This document shows, one piece after another, positions 8,370 to 16,734 of a DNA stretch of 64,000 bases. The notes under the pieces are model-generated. The model did not search any database. It was not told where the DNA came from and worked only from the letters and a program-made list of their open reading frames with translations. Where the stretch lies: NCBI GenBank assembly GCA_020849275.1, contig JADLGO010000001.1, positions 91,910 to 155,909 on the forward strand, read 5' to 3'. Source of the DNA: Chthonomonadales bacterium. GTDB taxonomy: Bacteria; Armatimonadota; Chthonomonadetes; Chthonomonadales; CAJBBX01. Each line of letters starts with the position of its first letter. The first letter of the stretch is position 1. The translations under genes were made by a program, and so were the position numbers.

Positions 8370-10856
8370 ATGCGCGTGTGGTGGCTGGCGGCGGGGGTGG
8401 CGCTCCTCTCGGGAGGAACGAGCATGGCGCTGGCGGAGCGCGCGGGGCGCATGGAGATGCGGGAGGCGCAGCGGTGGGCCGCGGCCAAACTCGACGGCGA
8501 ACCGGAGACGGCCGAGCCCGCCGTCGGCCTCGAGGTGCTGGCCAACAACGACCCGGTGCAATGCAACGCGCGCGCCGGCAAGCCGATGAGCATCGCCGGC
8601 AGGCGCTTCATGCGCGGCCTCTACTGCCACGCGGTGAGCCGCGTGCTCGTGCGGCTCCCGGCGCCGGCCGCGCGCTTCACCGCGCTTGTCGGCATCGATA
8701 GCAACGAGCAGACGAGCGGCGGCCGCGGCAGCGTCGTCTTCCGCGTGCAGGCCGGCGGGCGCGAGCTCTTTCGGTCGGCGCTCCTGCGCGAGGGCATGCC
8801 CGCTGTGCCGCTCAGCGTGGACCTCGGCGGGGCAAACGAGCTCGAGCTGCTCGTGGACGACGGCGGCGATGGCATCGCGTGCGACCAGGCGGACTGGGCC
8901 GACGCACGCGTGGAGTTGGCCGATGGCGGCACGGTGTGGCTGGGCGACATGCCCATCGGCGGCGCGCGGCCTCCCTATTCGGCCGACCTGCCTTTCTCCT
9001 TCGTCTATGGCGGGCGCTCGTCGGCCGATCTGCTCCCTGGATGGCGCCGGGAGCGCGCCTCGCGCGCTCTGGACGCCGCCCGAACGGAGCAGACCACCAC
9101 GTGGACCGACCCGCGTACGGGACTCGAGGTTCGCTGGGCGGCGGTGCGCTACGCGGATTTCCCGACGGTGGAGTGGACTCTCCACTTCCGAAACGGCGGC
9201 TCGGCCGACCTGCCGCTCCTGTCGGAGGTGCGGGCGCTGGACACGCGATTCGCGCGCGCCGCGGACGGCGAGTTCGTGCTGAACCACAGCCGGGGCACCC
9301 GCGTTGCCGCCGACGACTTCGAGCCGCTGCGCACGGTGATGGAGCCAGGCAGGAGCCTCCGCTTCGCGCCGCCCGGAGGCCGTCCGCTCGGAACGGTCTT
9401 CCCCTACTTCAACCTCGAGTGGCCTGGTGAGGGCGTGATCGTCGTGGTGGGATGGCCGGGCCAGTGGGAGGGGGAGTTCGCGCGCGATGATGGCGCGGGC
9501 ATACGCGTGACGGCGGGGCAGGAGAAGGTGAGCCTGCGCCTGAGCCCCGGCGAGGAGATCCGGACGCCGCTCATCGTGCTGCAGTTCTGGAAGGGCGAGC
9601 GGCTGCACGCCCAGAACGTCTGGAGGCAGTGGATGCTCGCCCACAACGTGCCGCGGCCCGGCGGCATGCTCCCGCCGCCGCACCATGCCGCCTGCAGCTC
9701 CCACCAGTTCGCGGAGATGATCGACGCGAACGAAGAGAACCAGATACAGTTCGTGGATCGCTATCTGGAGGAGAGGCTCAAGCTCGACTACTGGTGGATG
9801 GACGCCGGCTGGTACGTCAACAAGAGCGGCTGGCCGAACACCGGCACCTGGGAGGTGGACACACGGCGGTTCCCGCGCGGCCTGCGCGCCATCACGGACC
9901 ATGCGCGCATGCGGGGCGTTCGCAGTATCGTCTGGTTCGAGCCAGAGCGCGTGACTCCGGGCACATGGCTCTACGAGCAGCGCCCGGAGTGGCTGCTGGG
10001 CCGCGACGGTGAGCAGAAGCTGCTGAACCTGGGCGACGAGCGGGCGCGCCGTTGGCTCGTCGAGCACGTAGACCGGTTGATAGTGGAGCAGGGCATCGAT
10101 CTCTACCGCCAGGACTACAACGTGGACCCGCTGGGCTACTGGCGCGCGGCCGACGCGCCCGACCGGCAGGGCGCCACCGAGAACCACTACGTCAGTGGCT
10201 ATCTGCGCTACTGGGACGAGCTCTTGCGCCGCCACCCCGCCATGCTGATCGACACCTGCGCCTCCGGCGGCCATCGCAACGACCTGGAGACGCTGCGCCG
10301 CAGCGTGCCGCTCCTGCGCAGCGACTACATCCTGGAGCCTGTCGGCCAACAGGCCCACACCTACGGGCTTTCGTTCTGGATCCCGCTCTGCGGAACGGGC
10401 CAGAACGCCTTCGACGCCTACACCTTCCGCAGCCAGATGGGCTTCTTCCTAAACACCTGCCACGACCTGCGGCGCCGCGACGCCGACTGGAAGGCGCTAC
10501 GCAAACTGGTGGCCGAGTGGCGCCGCACCGCTGACAGCCACTACGGCGACTACTATCCGCTCACGCCCTACTCGCTGGACGACGGTGCGTGGATGGCCTG
10601 GCAGCTCCATCGCCCGGACGAGGGGCGCGGCCTGGTGCAGGCGTTCCGCCGCGGGGCGAGCATCTACGAGTCGGCGCGGATGCGACTGCACGGGCTGGAT
10701 GAGCGCGCGCGCTACGAGGTGATCGACCTGGATCGGCCGCGCGCGAGGCGGACGCTGACCGGCGGCGAGCTCATGTCGAACGGGCTGCCGGTGGCGATCC
10801 CGTCGCAGCCGGGCGCCGCGATGCTCGTCTATCGGCGCGTGTCCGGAGGGCGGTGA
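8370..10856 (+). CDS. Secreted GH36 alpha-galactosidase with NPCBM domain
   Basis: An 828-aa exported enzyme. A signal peptide (MRVWWLAAGVALLSGGTSMALA) is followed by an NPCBM carbohydrate-binding module (about residues 40-195; GLYCHAVSRVLVRLP, FTALVGIDSNEQ) and a GH36 catalytic barrel. Barrel motifs: LDYWWMDAGWYV near 470, then DLYRQDYNVDP, where Asp582 would be the nucleophile, and LLRSDYILEP, where Asp652 would be the acid/base. These match the retaining GH36 mechanism. CASGGHRNDLETLRR lies between them. Start is fixed by GGAGGG before the ATG. It could trim alpha-galactosyl branches from plant polysaccharides, which fits the CE7 esterase that follows. Specificity is inferred. Confidence 0.87.
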   Translation: MRVWWLAAGVALLSGGTSMALAERAGRMEMREAQRWAAAKLDGEPETAEPAVGLEVLANNDPVQCNARAGKPMSIAGRRFMRGLYCHAVSRVLVRLPAPAARFTALVGIDSNEQTSGGRGSVVFRVQAGGRELFRSALLREGMPAVPLSVDLGGANELELLVDDGGDGIACDQADWADARVELADGGTVWLGDMPIGGARPPYSADLPFSFVYGGRSSADLLPGWRRERASRALDAARTEQTTTWTDPRTGLEVRWAAVRYADFPTVEWTLHFRNGGSADLPLLSEVRALDTRFARAADGEFVLNHSRGTRVAADDFEPLRTVMEPGRSLRFAPPGGRPLGTVFPYFNLEWPGEGVIVVVGWPGQWEGEFARDDGAGIRVTAGQEKVSLRLSPGEEIRTPLIVLQFWKGERLHAQNVWRQWMLAHNVPRPGGMLPPPHHAACSSHQFAEMIDANEENQIQFVDRYLEERLKLDYWWMDAGWYVNKSGWPNTGTWEVDTRRFPRGLRAITDHARMRGVRSIVWFEPERVTPGTWLYEQRPEWLLGRDGEQKLLNLGDERARRWLVEHVDRLIVEQGIDLYRQDYNVDPLGYWRAADAPDRQGATENHYVSGYLRYWDELLRRHPAMLIDTCASGGHRNDLETLRRSVPLLRSDYILEPVGQQAHTYGLSFWIPLCGTGQNAFDAYTFRSQMGFFLNTCHDLRRRDADWKALRKLVAEWRRTADSHYGDYYPLTPYSLDDGAWMAWQLHRPDEGRGLVQAFRRGASIYESARMRLHGLDERARYEVIDLDRPRARRTLTGGELMSNGLPVAIPSQPGAAMLVYRRVSGGR

Positions 10857-10973
10857 GCGCTACGCCGAGCCCGGCGCACGAGCGGCAGGAGCGTGCTCGG
10901 GCGCGGCGAAAAGGCTGGAGATCCGCACGAACCGCCCGACGGGAGTGACCCGCCGGGCCAGGGAGGCCCCGAT

Positions 10974-11933
10974 TTGCCCGTTTTCGAGATGCCGCTCACC
11001 CAGTTGCGCGCCTATGGCGGCACCAATCCGCGCCCCGACGACTTCGACGCGTACTGGGACGCCGCGCTCGCCGAGATGCGCGCCGTCGACGCCGATGTGG
11101 AACTCGTCCCCTACCCCTTGCACGCCCCGTTCGCCGAGTGCTTCGACCTCTACTTCACCGGCGTGCGCGGGGCGCGCGTGCACGCCAAGTACCTGCGTCC
11201 GCGCCACGCCGGAGGGTCGCACCCGGCCGTGCTCCAATTCCATGGCTACTCGGGCAGCTCTGGCGACTGGGCCGACAAGCTCAACTACGTGGCGCTGGGG
11301 TATTCGGTGGCCGCGCTGGACTGCCGCGGGCAGGGCGGGCAGTCCGAGGACGTGGGGGGCGTGCGCGGGAACACGCTGCGCGGTCATGTGATCCGCGGCC
11401 TCGACGACGCGCCGGAGCGGCTGCTGTTTCGCGACATCTTCCTAGACTGCGCCCAACTCGCGCGCATCGTGATGGCCTTGCCGGAGGTAGACGCGGCGCG
11501 CGTCGGCGCGATGGGCGGCTCGCAGGGCGGCGGCCTGACGCTGGCGTGCGCGGCGCTGGAGCCCGGCGTGCGCCGGGCGGCGGCGGTCTACCCATTCCTG
11601 TGCGACTATCAGCGCGTGTGGGAGATGGATCTTGCCGCGGCCGCTTACGAGGAGATCCGCACCTTCTTCCGCATGTTCGATCCGCTCCACGAGCGGGAGG
11701 GCGAGATCTGGCGTCGCCTGGGCTACGTGGACTGCCAGCACCTGGCTCCGCGCATTCGCGGCGAGGTGCTGATGATCACGGGGCTCATGGACACGGTGTG
11801 CCCACCCTCGACGCAGTTCGCCGCCTACAACAAGATCGAATCGCCGAAGCGGATGCTGCTCTACCCCGACTACGGGCACGAGGGCATTCCCGGCTCCGGC
11901 GACCGAATCTACGAGTTCCTTGCGGGTCTGTGA
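10974..11933 (+). CDS. Acetylxylan esterase / cephalosporin-C deacetylase (CE7)
   Basis: A 319-aa alpha/beta hydrolase of family CE7, which removes acetyl groups from xylan-derived oligosaccharides. The N-terminal PVFEMPLTQLRAYGGTNPRP is the family signature. The triad is visible as Ser183 in GAMGGSQGGG, Asp273 in ITGLMDTVCPPST and His302 in YPDYGHEGIPG. I chose TTG at 10974: GGGAGG lies 7 bases upstream and the family pattern starts there; an ATG at 10989 would cut it. The RGQGG motif (DCRGQGGQSED) and GNTLRGHVIRG are also present. No signal peptide, so probably intracellular, acting on imported oligomers downstream of the GH36 gene. Confidence 0.87.
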   Translation: MPVFEMPLTQLRAYGGTNPRPDDFDAYWDAALAEMRAVDADVELVPYPLHAPFAECFDLYFTGVRGARVHAKYLRPRHAGGSHPAVLQFHGYSGSSGDWADKLNYVALGYSVAALDCRGQGGQSEDVGGVRGNTLRGHVIRGLDDAPERLLFRDIFLDCAQLARIVMALPEVDAARVGAMGGSQGGGLTLACAALEPGVRRAAAVYPFLCDYQRVWEMDLAAAAYEEIRTFFRMFDPLHEREGEIWRRLGYVDCQHLAPRIRGEVLMITGLMDTVCPPSTQFAAYNKIESPKRMLLYPDYGHEGIPGSGDRIYEFLAGL

Positions 11934-11983
11934 GGCGCGGGGGCTCGTGGCGGCGCGGCGCGGAAGGGCAGACCGGGGCCTCT

Positions 11984-12661
11984 TTAGCCCTCGTCAGCCA
12001 GGGGCTCGATGCAGGAGGCGTCGTTGACGGTGGGCGCGTTGACGCGCCGTGACACGGGGTAGGCCTCCATGCCCCGGTCGTCGTAGGGCGCGAGGAGCGA
12101 GAGCAGGTCCTCCACCCGCTTGCCCGCGCCTCCCAGCCAGCTTGCCTCGTCGTCGGGAGCCAGTATCGCGGGCATGCGGTTGTGGATCTCGGCCATCAGG
12201 GCGTTCGGCGGCACGGTGATGACGGCGCACGTTCGCAGCGGCGAGCCGTCCGGCGAGAGCCACTCCTCCCAGAGGCCGGCGAAGGCGAAGAGCTCACCGT
12301 CACGCATGTGCACGTACATCGGCTGGCGCTTCCCGCCCTCCTGGCGCCACTCGTAGAAGCCGTCGGCCGGGACGAGACAGCGCCTGCGCGTCAGTGCGTT
12401 GCGGAACGCGGGCTTCTCCGCCAGCGTCTCGGCGCGGGCGTTGATCAGCCGGTTGCCGATGGCCGGTTCCTTCGCCCAGAAGGGGACGAGACCCCATCGC
12501 AGGGGCTCCAGCACTCTGCGCCCGCCCCAGTCCGTGATGGCGGCGACCGCCTGGCCGGGCGCCACGTTGTAGCTGGGCGCGATCGGCAGCACGAGCTGCT
12601 CGGCGGCGAAGCGCCGCGCCACCTGGTCGGTGGCTCGGGTGAGCGTGAACCTTCCGCACAT
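11984..12661 (-). CDS. SRAP domain protein (YedK/HMCES type)
   Basis: A 225-aa SRAP protein that crosslinks to abasic sites in single-stranded DNA through its N-terminal cysteine and shields them. Cys2 is exposed in MCGRFTLT. The other active-site parts are present: SYNVAPG, NARAET, the Glu in PADGFYEW, and His in IHNRMPAIL. The ATG at 12661 is the only start placing Cys at position 2, so the upstream ORF extension to 13354 is spurious. A consensus promoter lies at 12780-12808, giving a leader near 110 bases. It is convergent with the CE7 gene. Confidence 0.92.
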   Translation of the reverse strand: MCGRFTLTRATDQVARRFAAEQLVLPIAPSYNVAPGQAVAAITDWGGRRVLEPLRWGLVPFWAKEPAIGNRLINARAETLAEKPAFRNALTRRRCLVPADGFYEWRQEGGKRQPMYVHMRDGELFAFAGLWEEWLSPDGSPLRTCAVITVPPNALMAEIHNRMPAILAPDDEASWLGGAGKRVEDLLSLLAPYDDRGMEAYPVSRRVNAPTVNDASCIEPLADEG

Positions 12662-12772
12662 GTTCGCGTCCTCTGCGCGAGCCGCCCGGGGTCCGGCCCG
12701 CGCAGACGCGCGAAACGGGCTTCGTCGCGCGCGCGTCCTACCCATTGGGCCGCGCGAGAGCGAGCGGGGCGC

Positions 12773-13738
12773 ATGGCAGAGTATAAGCGAAACGCAGACA
12801 GATGTCAAGTCGAACGGCCGCGTCGCGGGCGCGTCCACCGCGTCGCCCGCTCGGCCGCACTGGCGGGCGCCGCCGCCGGGGCGCTCCTGGCCGCGGGCTC
12901 CTTCGCCCTGGCCTACTTCGGCACGCACCCGGTCCGCCTGCCGCTCTGGCGCTCGCCGGCTGGCGAGGGAATGCCCAGCGAGGACGTGGAGTTCGCCAGT
13001 CGCGACGGGCTGCGTCTCTCCGGCTGGTTCGTGCCGGCGCGGGGCGCCCGCGCCGTCGTTGTGCTGTGCCACGGACACCCGTTCAACCGCTGCGAGATGT
13101 TGTTCTGGGCGAGGATGCTCTGGCCGCGCTACCACCTGCTCCTGTTTGACTTCCGCGCGATGGGCCGCAGCGGCGGGAACACCTGCACGATCGGCCACGA
13201 GGAGACGCGGGACCTCATCGGCGCCGTCGACTACCTGGCGCGGCGCCCCGAGACTCGCGGCCTGCCGGTCGGCGTTGTGGGGCTCTCGATGGGCGGCGCC
13301 GCCGCCCTGATGGCGGCCGCCGAGGACCCGCGGATCCGCGCAGTGGCCACGCACGGCGCCTACGCCCGCCTGGATCGGGCCATCGCGCAGCGGGGCCGCG
13401 TCGTTCTAGGCCCACTGGGGCCGGCGCTCTCGCGGCCGGCGACGCTCGTCGGGCGCCGCTGGCTGGGCGTTGACCCCTGCGACGTGGCGCCGGTGAAAGC
13501 TATCGAGCGCATCGCCCCGCGCCCGGTGCTGCTGATGCACGGCGAGCGTGACCGGATCATCTCGCCCGAGGACGGCCGCCTGCTGGCGCGCGCGGGCGGG
13601 CCCACGGCCGAACTCTGGGAGGTGCCCGGCTCCGGTCACCAGCGCGTGGCGCCCGGGGCCCGCGCCGAGTACTCCCGCCGCCTCAACGCCTTCCTGGTCC
13701 GGGCGCTTGGCGAGCCCGCTGCCAACCGTTCGCCATAG
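12773..13738 (+). CDS. Membrane-anchored alpha/beta hydrolase
   Basis: A 321-aa serine hydrolase with one N-terminal membrane segment (AALAGAAAGALLAAGSFALAYF, split here by its Ala-rich run) and a peptidase S9/BAAT-like domain. Motifs: VVLCHGHPFNRCEM (oxyanion region), VGLSMGGAAAL (nucleophile elbow), HGERDRIISPEDG (acid) and PGSGHQRV (histidine). The fold call is firm, the substrate unknown. The ATG at 12773 has no good ribosome site and is the only in-frame ATG near the domain. The SRAP promoter at 12780-12808 overlaps its first codons on the other strand, so the two genes have overlapping divergent 5' regions. Confidence 0.75.
   Translation: MAEYKRNADRCQVERPRRGRVHRVARSAALAGAAAGALLAAGSFALAYFGTHPVRLPLWRSPAGEGMPSEDVEFASRDGLRLSGWFVPARGARAVVVLCHGHPFNRCEMLFWARMLWPRYHLLLFDFRAMGRSGGNTCTIGHEETRDLIGAVDYLARRPETRGLPVGVVGLSMGGAAALMAAAEDPRIRAVATHGAYARLDRAIAQRGRVVLGPLGPALSRPATLVGRRWLGVDPCDVAPVKAIERIAPRPVLLMHGERDRIISPEDGRLLARAGGPTAELWEVPGSGHQRVAPGARAEYSRRLNAFLVRALGEPAANRSP
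12780..12808 (-). promoter_or_regulatory. Sigma-70-type promoter of the SRAP gene
   Basis: On the minus strand TTGACA (12808-12803) is followed after exactly 17 bases by TATACT (12785-12780). This is close to consensus. It points at the SRAP gene, whose ATG is at 12661, and overlaps the predicted 5' codons of the divergent hydrolase. Confidence 0.65.
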
Positions 13739-13845
13739 CCGGGCTGCCCGCGGGCGGGTTCGCCGCACGGTTGCCCAGCGTGTATACTGGAGGTGCCGGC
13801 CCGCGCGGACGGGACCCCTTGCCCGTGCCGGAGAAAGGACCCGCC

Positions 13846-14247
13846 ATGCCCCGCACGCCCGAGCAGCGCGGCGCGTGCATCCACGCCATTGAGCAGGCGC
13901 TGGAGGCGCGCGGCATCGACTACACGATCCATGGAATGCCCGGCGCCGCGGACCTCGTGCTGTTCGAGGAGTACTGGCTCACGAACCTGGTCGGGGCGGC
14001 CTTCCTGCTGCCCGTGCTTCAAGATCACGACGAGACACCGTCCGGCGAGCTGGCCGTGATGGTGGCCGGCGCCCTGCGCGAGCACGCCGGTCAGGGCGAC
14101 GCGCCGAGCTACTACGTGGTGCTGTGCGGCGAGGAGTGGACGCCGGAGCGAGCCGCGTCGCTGCGCGAGGCTGCGCTAGCCGCCGCGCCCGCCGGGGCGC
14201 GCCTTGAGGTGGGCAGCCTGGATCGCTTCATCCGTGGTGATCTGTGA
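13846..14247 (+). CDS. Hypothetical protein, 133 aa
   Basis: Not recognised. A soluble, acidic, helix-rich protein: MPRTPEQRGACIHAIEQALE, then ADLVLFEEYWLTNLVGAAFL, GELAVMVAGALREHAGQGD and YYVVLCGEEWTPERAASLRE, ending RFIRGDL. Start at 13846 because AAAGGA lies 8 bases before that ATG, while the upstream ATG at 13771 has none. A TATACT element at 13783-13788 may be a -10 box but has no matching -35. The GTG of a possible longer form of the next gene overlaps its TGA stop, hinting at coupling. Confidence 0.65.
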   Translation: MPRTPEQRGACIHAIEQALEARGIDYTIHGMPGAADLVLFEEYWLTNLVGAAFLLPVLQDHDETPSGELAVMVAGALREHAGQGDAPSYYVVLCGEEWTPERAASLREAALAAAPAGARLEVGSLDRFIRGDL

Positions 14248-14357
14248 GAGCGCGATGCACCCGCCGCGCGCTGCTGGTGGGCGCGCTCGGCGCCGCGGCG
14301 GGCGGCACGACCCGTCGTGCGCGCGCGCGGATGCTCGATGCCGAAAGGAGACGCCCG

Positions 14358-15194
14358 ATGGTGGAGACGGCGAAGCAGGGCCGGGAGTTGCTTGGCGACA
14401 TCGCGGCGGCGCATCCGGAGAGCGGCTCGCTGGCCTTCTGGTGGCTCGGCCAGAACGGCTTCATCGTCAAGGGCGCCGGGCGGATCATCTACATCGACCC
14501 TTACCTGGCGAACCCGCCAGGCGGCGGGCGGCAGACGCCGCCGCCGCTACGCCCGGACGAGGTGACCAACGCCGACCTGATCCTGGGCACGCACGACCAC
14601 GCCGACCACGTGGACCGCGACTCGCTGCCGGCGATGCTGGCCGCCTCCCCGCGCGCGCGGCTCGTGGTCAGCCGCGTGGTCGCGCGGCGGCTCGAGAAGG
14701 ACGGCTACCCGGCCGACCGCCTGGTGGGCCTTGACGACGGCGAGACCAGGGAGGTCGCCGGTGTGCGCGTGAGCGGCATTCGCGCGGCGCACGAGTTCTT
14801 TGACCGCGACGTGGAGCTCGGCTATCCGCACCTGGGGTTCGTGGTGACCCTCAACGGCGTCACCCTCTTCCACGCGGGCGACGGCGTGCCGTGGGAGGGC
14901 CTGCGGGCCGCCGTGTCGGCGTACCGGCCGGACGCGGTCTTCGTGCCGATCAACGGCCGCGACGGGCCGCGCTACCGGGCCAACTGCATCGGCAACTTCA
15001 CCTTCCAGGAGGCGGTGGACCTGGTGGGGGCGGTGCGCCCGGCTCTCTGCGTGCCGATGCACTACGACATGTTCGAGGGGAACCAGGAGCGCGTGGAGCG
15101 CTTCGTGGACTACCTGGGGGCCAAGTACCCCGGGCTCGCGCACTGGGTAGGCGCGGTGGGCGAGCGCGCCCTTGTGCGTGCCGCCGCGAGGTAG
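14358..15194 (+). CDS. UlaG-like MBL-fold metal-dependent hydrolase
   Basis: A 278-aa beta-lactamase-fold hydrolase of the UlaG (L-ascorbate-6-phosphate lactonase) type. Motifs: LAFWWLGQNGFIVKG, IYIDPYLANPP, the metal signature THDHADHVD, FHAGDGVPWEGL, FVPINGRDGPRY and a late metal ligand in VPMHYDMFEGN. The ATG at 14358 has AAAGGAG 7 bases upstream and was chosen. An alternative GTG at 14244 overlaps the preceding stop and would add a leader with TRRALLVGALGAAAGG, which looks like a twin-arginine export signal. Lactonase activity is possible but the substrate is unknown. Confidence 0.8.
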   Translation: MVETAKQGRELLGDIAAAHPESGSLAFWWLGQNGFIVKGAGRIIYIDPYLANPPGGGRQTPPPLRPDEVTNADLILGTHDHADHVDRDSLPAMLAASPRARLVVSRVVARRLEKDGYPADRLVGLDDGETREVAGVRVSGIRAAHEFFDRDVELGYPHLGFVVTLNGVTLFHAGDGVPWEGLRAAVSAYRPDAVFVPINGRDGPRYRANCIGNFTFQEAVDLVGAVRPALCVPMHYDMFEGNQERVERFVDYLGAKYPGLAHWVGAVGERALVRAAAR

Positions 15195-15509
15195 GCGGTC
15201 TTGCCCACCACATCCCTCCGGTTCGCCCGAGGCCCGGCGGACGCCAGGCGATCGCTTGCCCTCCCCCTGCCGCGTCCCCGTGAGCGGTGACGGTGCGTGG
15301 GTGCTCGTCTTGACAACTCCGCTCGGCCGGTGTATATGGTCTATAGTGTTATATGGTTTCATGTAGTGTGCCATGGCTTCATAGCCATCGGCGCTCGAGC
15401 GCACATGGTTGGTGCTGATGAAGACAGCCCTTCGGTGCGCTCCACAGGATCAACGGACAGTCTGAGGCTTCGAGCCCGCCCGGCGGGCTCGGGAAGGAGC
15501 CAGAGTCGG
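15195..15509. other. Intergenic leader of the first pseudopilin cassette
   Basis: This 315-base gap after the UlaG-like gene contains the promoter/operator copy at 15310-15361 and then about 150 bases of transcribed leader before the pseudopilin ATG. The ORF continues in frame through part of the leader, but the AAGGAG at 15494-15499 and the prepilin leader fix the start at 15510. Nothing else is recognised. Confidence 0.5.
15310..15361 (+). promoter_or_regulatory. Promoter/operator copy A (shared with 16660-16711)
   Basis: TTGACA (15310-15315), 17-base spacer, TATATG (15333-15338) as a -10 box. The AT-rich CTATAGTGTTATATGG follows (15341-15356), covering the likely start site. TATA arms around GTGT make a small inverted repeat. 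Of 52 bases, 45 match copy B in front of the GntR/LacI regulator gene; the stretch from GGTCTATAG to ATGGTT is identical. In this GC-rich DNA that is unlikely to be chance, so I read it as the regulator's operator. Confidence 0.75.
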
Positions 15510-16256
15510 ATGAACCGACGTGCCTTCACGCTGATCGAGCTGCTCGTCGTAATCGCGATCATCGCCATTCTCGCGGCGATCCTGTTCCCGGTCTTCGCGC
15601 AGGCCCGGGAGCGAGCCCGTGCCATCTCGTGCCTGTCGAACACCAAGCAGATCGGCACCGGGACGTACATGTACGTGCAGGACTACGACGAGACGTATTT
15701 CAACTGCCCCTGGGACCGCCCCGGCGGCTACAACGGCCAGGCCAAGGGCATCAGCCTCTGGTGGACCGAGGTCGTCATGCCGTACGTTAAGAACACGCAG
15801 GTCTTCTCGTGCCCGTCGAACAGCGGCACGGTCGGGACGGCCAACTACCCGCCGGTGAACTACAAGGTCCAGTACGGCCTCAACGAGATCCTGCTGGGCC
15901 GACAGGACTGGCAGGGCGCCCCGGCCACGCTGGGCGACCTGAAGGCGCCCACGGAGATCGGCGTGATTGCCGACACGTACAGCGGCGGCGGCTCCGATCC
16001 CACGGTCTTCCCCTGGGGGTCGTTCTGGTGCAATACCGACCTCGACGGTAACGGCCGTCTGGAGCACTACTGGTGCTCGAGCGACACCAGCACGGGCTGG
16101 CACTACGGCGAGGCGAAGCACTTCAACGGCATGAACGTGATCTACGCCGACGGCCATGCCAAGTTCACGGGGCCCAGGCAGACGAACCCGAGCGCCAGCG
16201 GAGTCGGCTACGACTCGTTCCTGTATCGCAACGTCAAAGTCTGGAACGATGACTAA
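15510..16256 (+). CDS. DUF1559-like pseudopilin with H-X9-DG motif (cassette 1)
   Basis: A 248-aa type IV pilin-like protein. The leader [20 protein letters not shown] would be cut by prepilin peptidase before Phe6, leaving the usual Glu at position 5 and a long hydrophobic helix ending [12 protein letters not shown]. The globular part has the C-terminal H-X9-DG motif starting at His204 ([12 protein letters not shown]), a signature of pseudopilins expanded in Planctomycetes, Armatimonadota and relatives. Their role is unknown; a surface or secretion-associated pilus subunit is likely. AAGGAG precedes the ATG. The stop overlaps the next small gene by 8 bases. Its promoter carries the shared operator. 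Confidence 0.88.
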   Translation: MNRRAFTLIELLVVIAIIAILAAILFPVFAQARERARAISCLSNTKQIGTGTYMYVQDYDETYFNCPWDRPGGYNGQAKGISLWWTEVVMPYVKNTQVFSCPSNSGTVGTANYPPVNYKVQYGLNEILLGRQDWQGAPATLGDLKAPTEIGVIADTYSGGGSDPTVFPWGSFWCNTDLDGNGRLEHYWCSSDTSTGWHYGEAKHFNGMNVIYADGHAKFTGPRQTNPSASGVGYDSFLYRNVKVWNDD

Positions 16257-16536
16257 CGATCGGCGCGCGGTGCTGGCGCTTGTCGCCGTCCTGGCGGGCA
16301 GCGCGGCACCGTTCGGCTGCGGTCAGAAGAAGCGCGCGCCGCTTCCCGGCTCGCAGGTGGTTCGCGGCCAGCCGTTGCAGCCGGCGTCTCCGCTGCTGCA
16401 GCAGCGTATGCGGCAAGGTCCGGGGGCGATGGCCGGGGGCGGTCCACAGGCGCCGGCCTCCCCGATGATCCAGCAGCGCATGCAACCCGACGCCAGCCTG
16501 ATCCCGCCCAGCCAGCGAGGGCGCCTGGGGCGCTGA
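16249..16536 (+). CDS. Small putative lipoprotein with PPSQ motif (cassette 1)
   Basis: A 95-aa low-complexity secreted protein, not assignable to a named family. The N-terminus [18 protein letters not shown] resembles a lipoprotein signal, though the residues before the Cys fit the lipobox only loosely. The mature part is Pro/Gln-rich with a repeated ASPLLQQRM / ASPMIQQRM unit and ends [16 protein letters not shown]. The protein at 18697 ends almost the same way; 39 bases of DNA there differ at only 2 positions. It overlaps the pseudopilin gene by 8 bases, so it is probably made with it as a partner or anchor. Confidence 0.7.
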   Translation: MTNDRRAVLALVAVLAGSAAPFGCGQKKRAPLPGSQVVRGQPLQPASPLLQQRMRQGPGAMAGGGPQAPASPMIQQRMQPDASLIPPSQRGRLGR

Positions 16537-16559
16537 CGGCGCGGGGCACGCGGCATATT

Positions 16560-16591
16560 GGGGCGCCGGAGGCGGTCTCCTCTGGCGCCCC
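16560..16591 (+). terminator. Hairpin ending cassette 1
   Basis: Stem GGGGCGCCGGAGG pairs with CCTCTGGCGCCCC (13 bp, one G-U) around a 6-base loop, 24 bases after the small lipoprotein gene. The left arm is the same as the left arm of the cassette 2 hairpin at 19010-19043. No T-run follows. Confidence 0.6.
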
Positions 16592-16659
16592 TGCGCGCGT
16601 CTGGCCGTCCCCCGGTCTCGGACCCAATCGGGCTCTGCCATTGCCGCCCACATTTCCCC

Positions 16660-16711
16660 TTGACAACCGGGTTCGGCAGGTGTATAAGGTCTATAGTGTT
16701 ATATGGTTGCA
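16660..16711 (+). promoter_or_regulatory. Promoter/operator copy B upstream of the GntR/LacI regulator
   Basis: TTGACA (16660-16665), 17-base spacer, TATAAG (16683-16688), then CTATAGTGTTATATGG (16691-16706) identical to copy A. The regulator ATG is 24 bases past the end of the block. The position over the -10 and start region suggests repression by the adjacent gene product, i.e. autoregulation. Confidence 0.75.
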
Positions 16712-16734
16712 GGACAATCGGCGAGCGAGTAGCC

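Noticed and set aside
7692..10358. 888-aa minus-strand open frame
   Set aside because: Antisense to the YyaL-type and GH36 genes; no domain likeness and typical GC-rich shadow composition.
15333..15356. TATATGG direct repeat as a CRISPR-like or phage site
   Set aside because: Only two short units within a promoter block; better explained as -10 box and operator.
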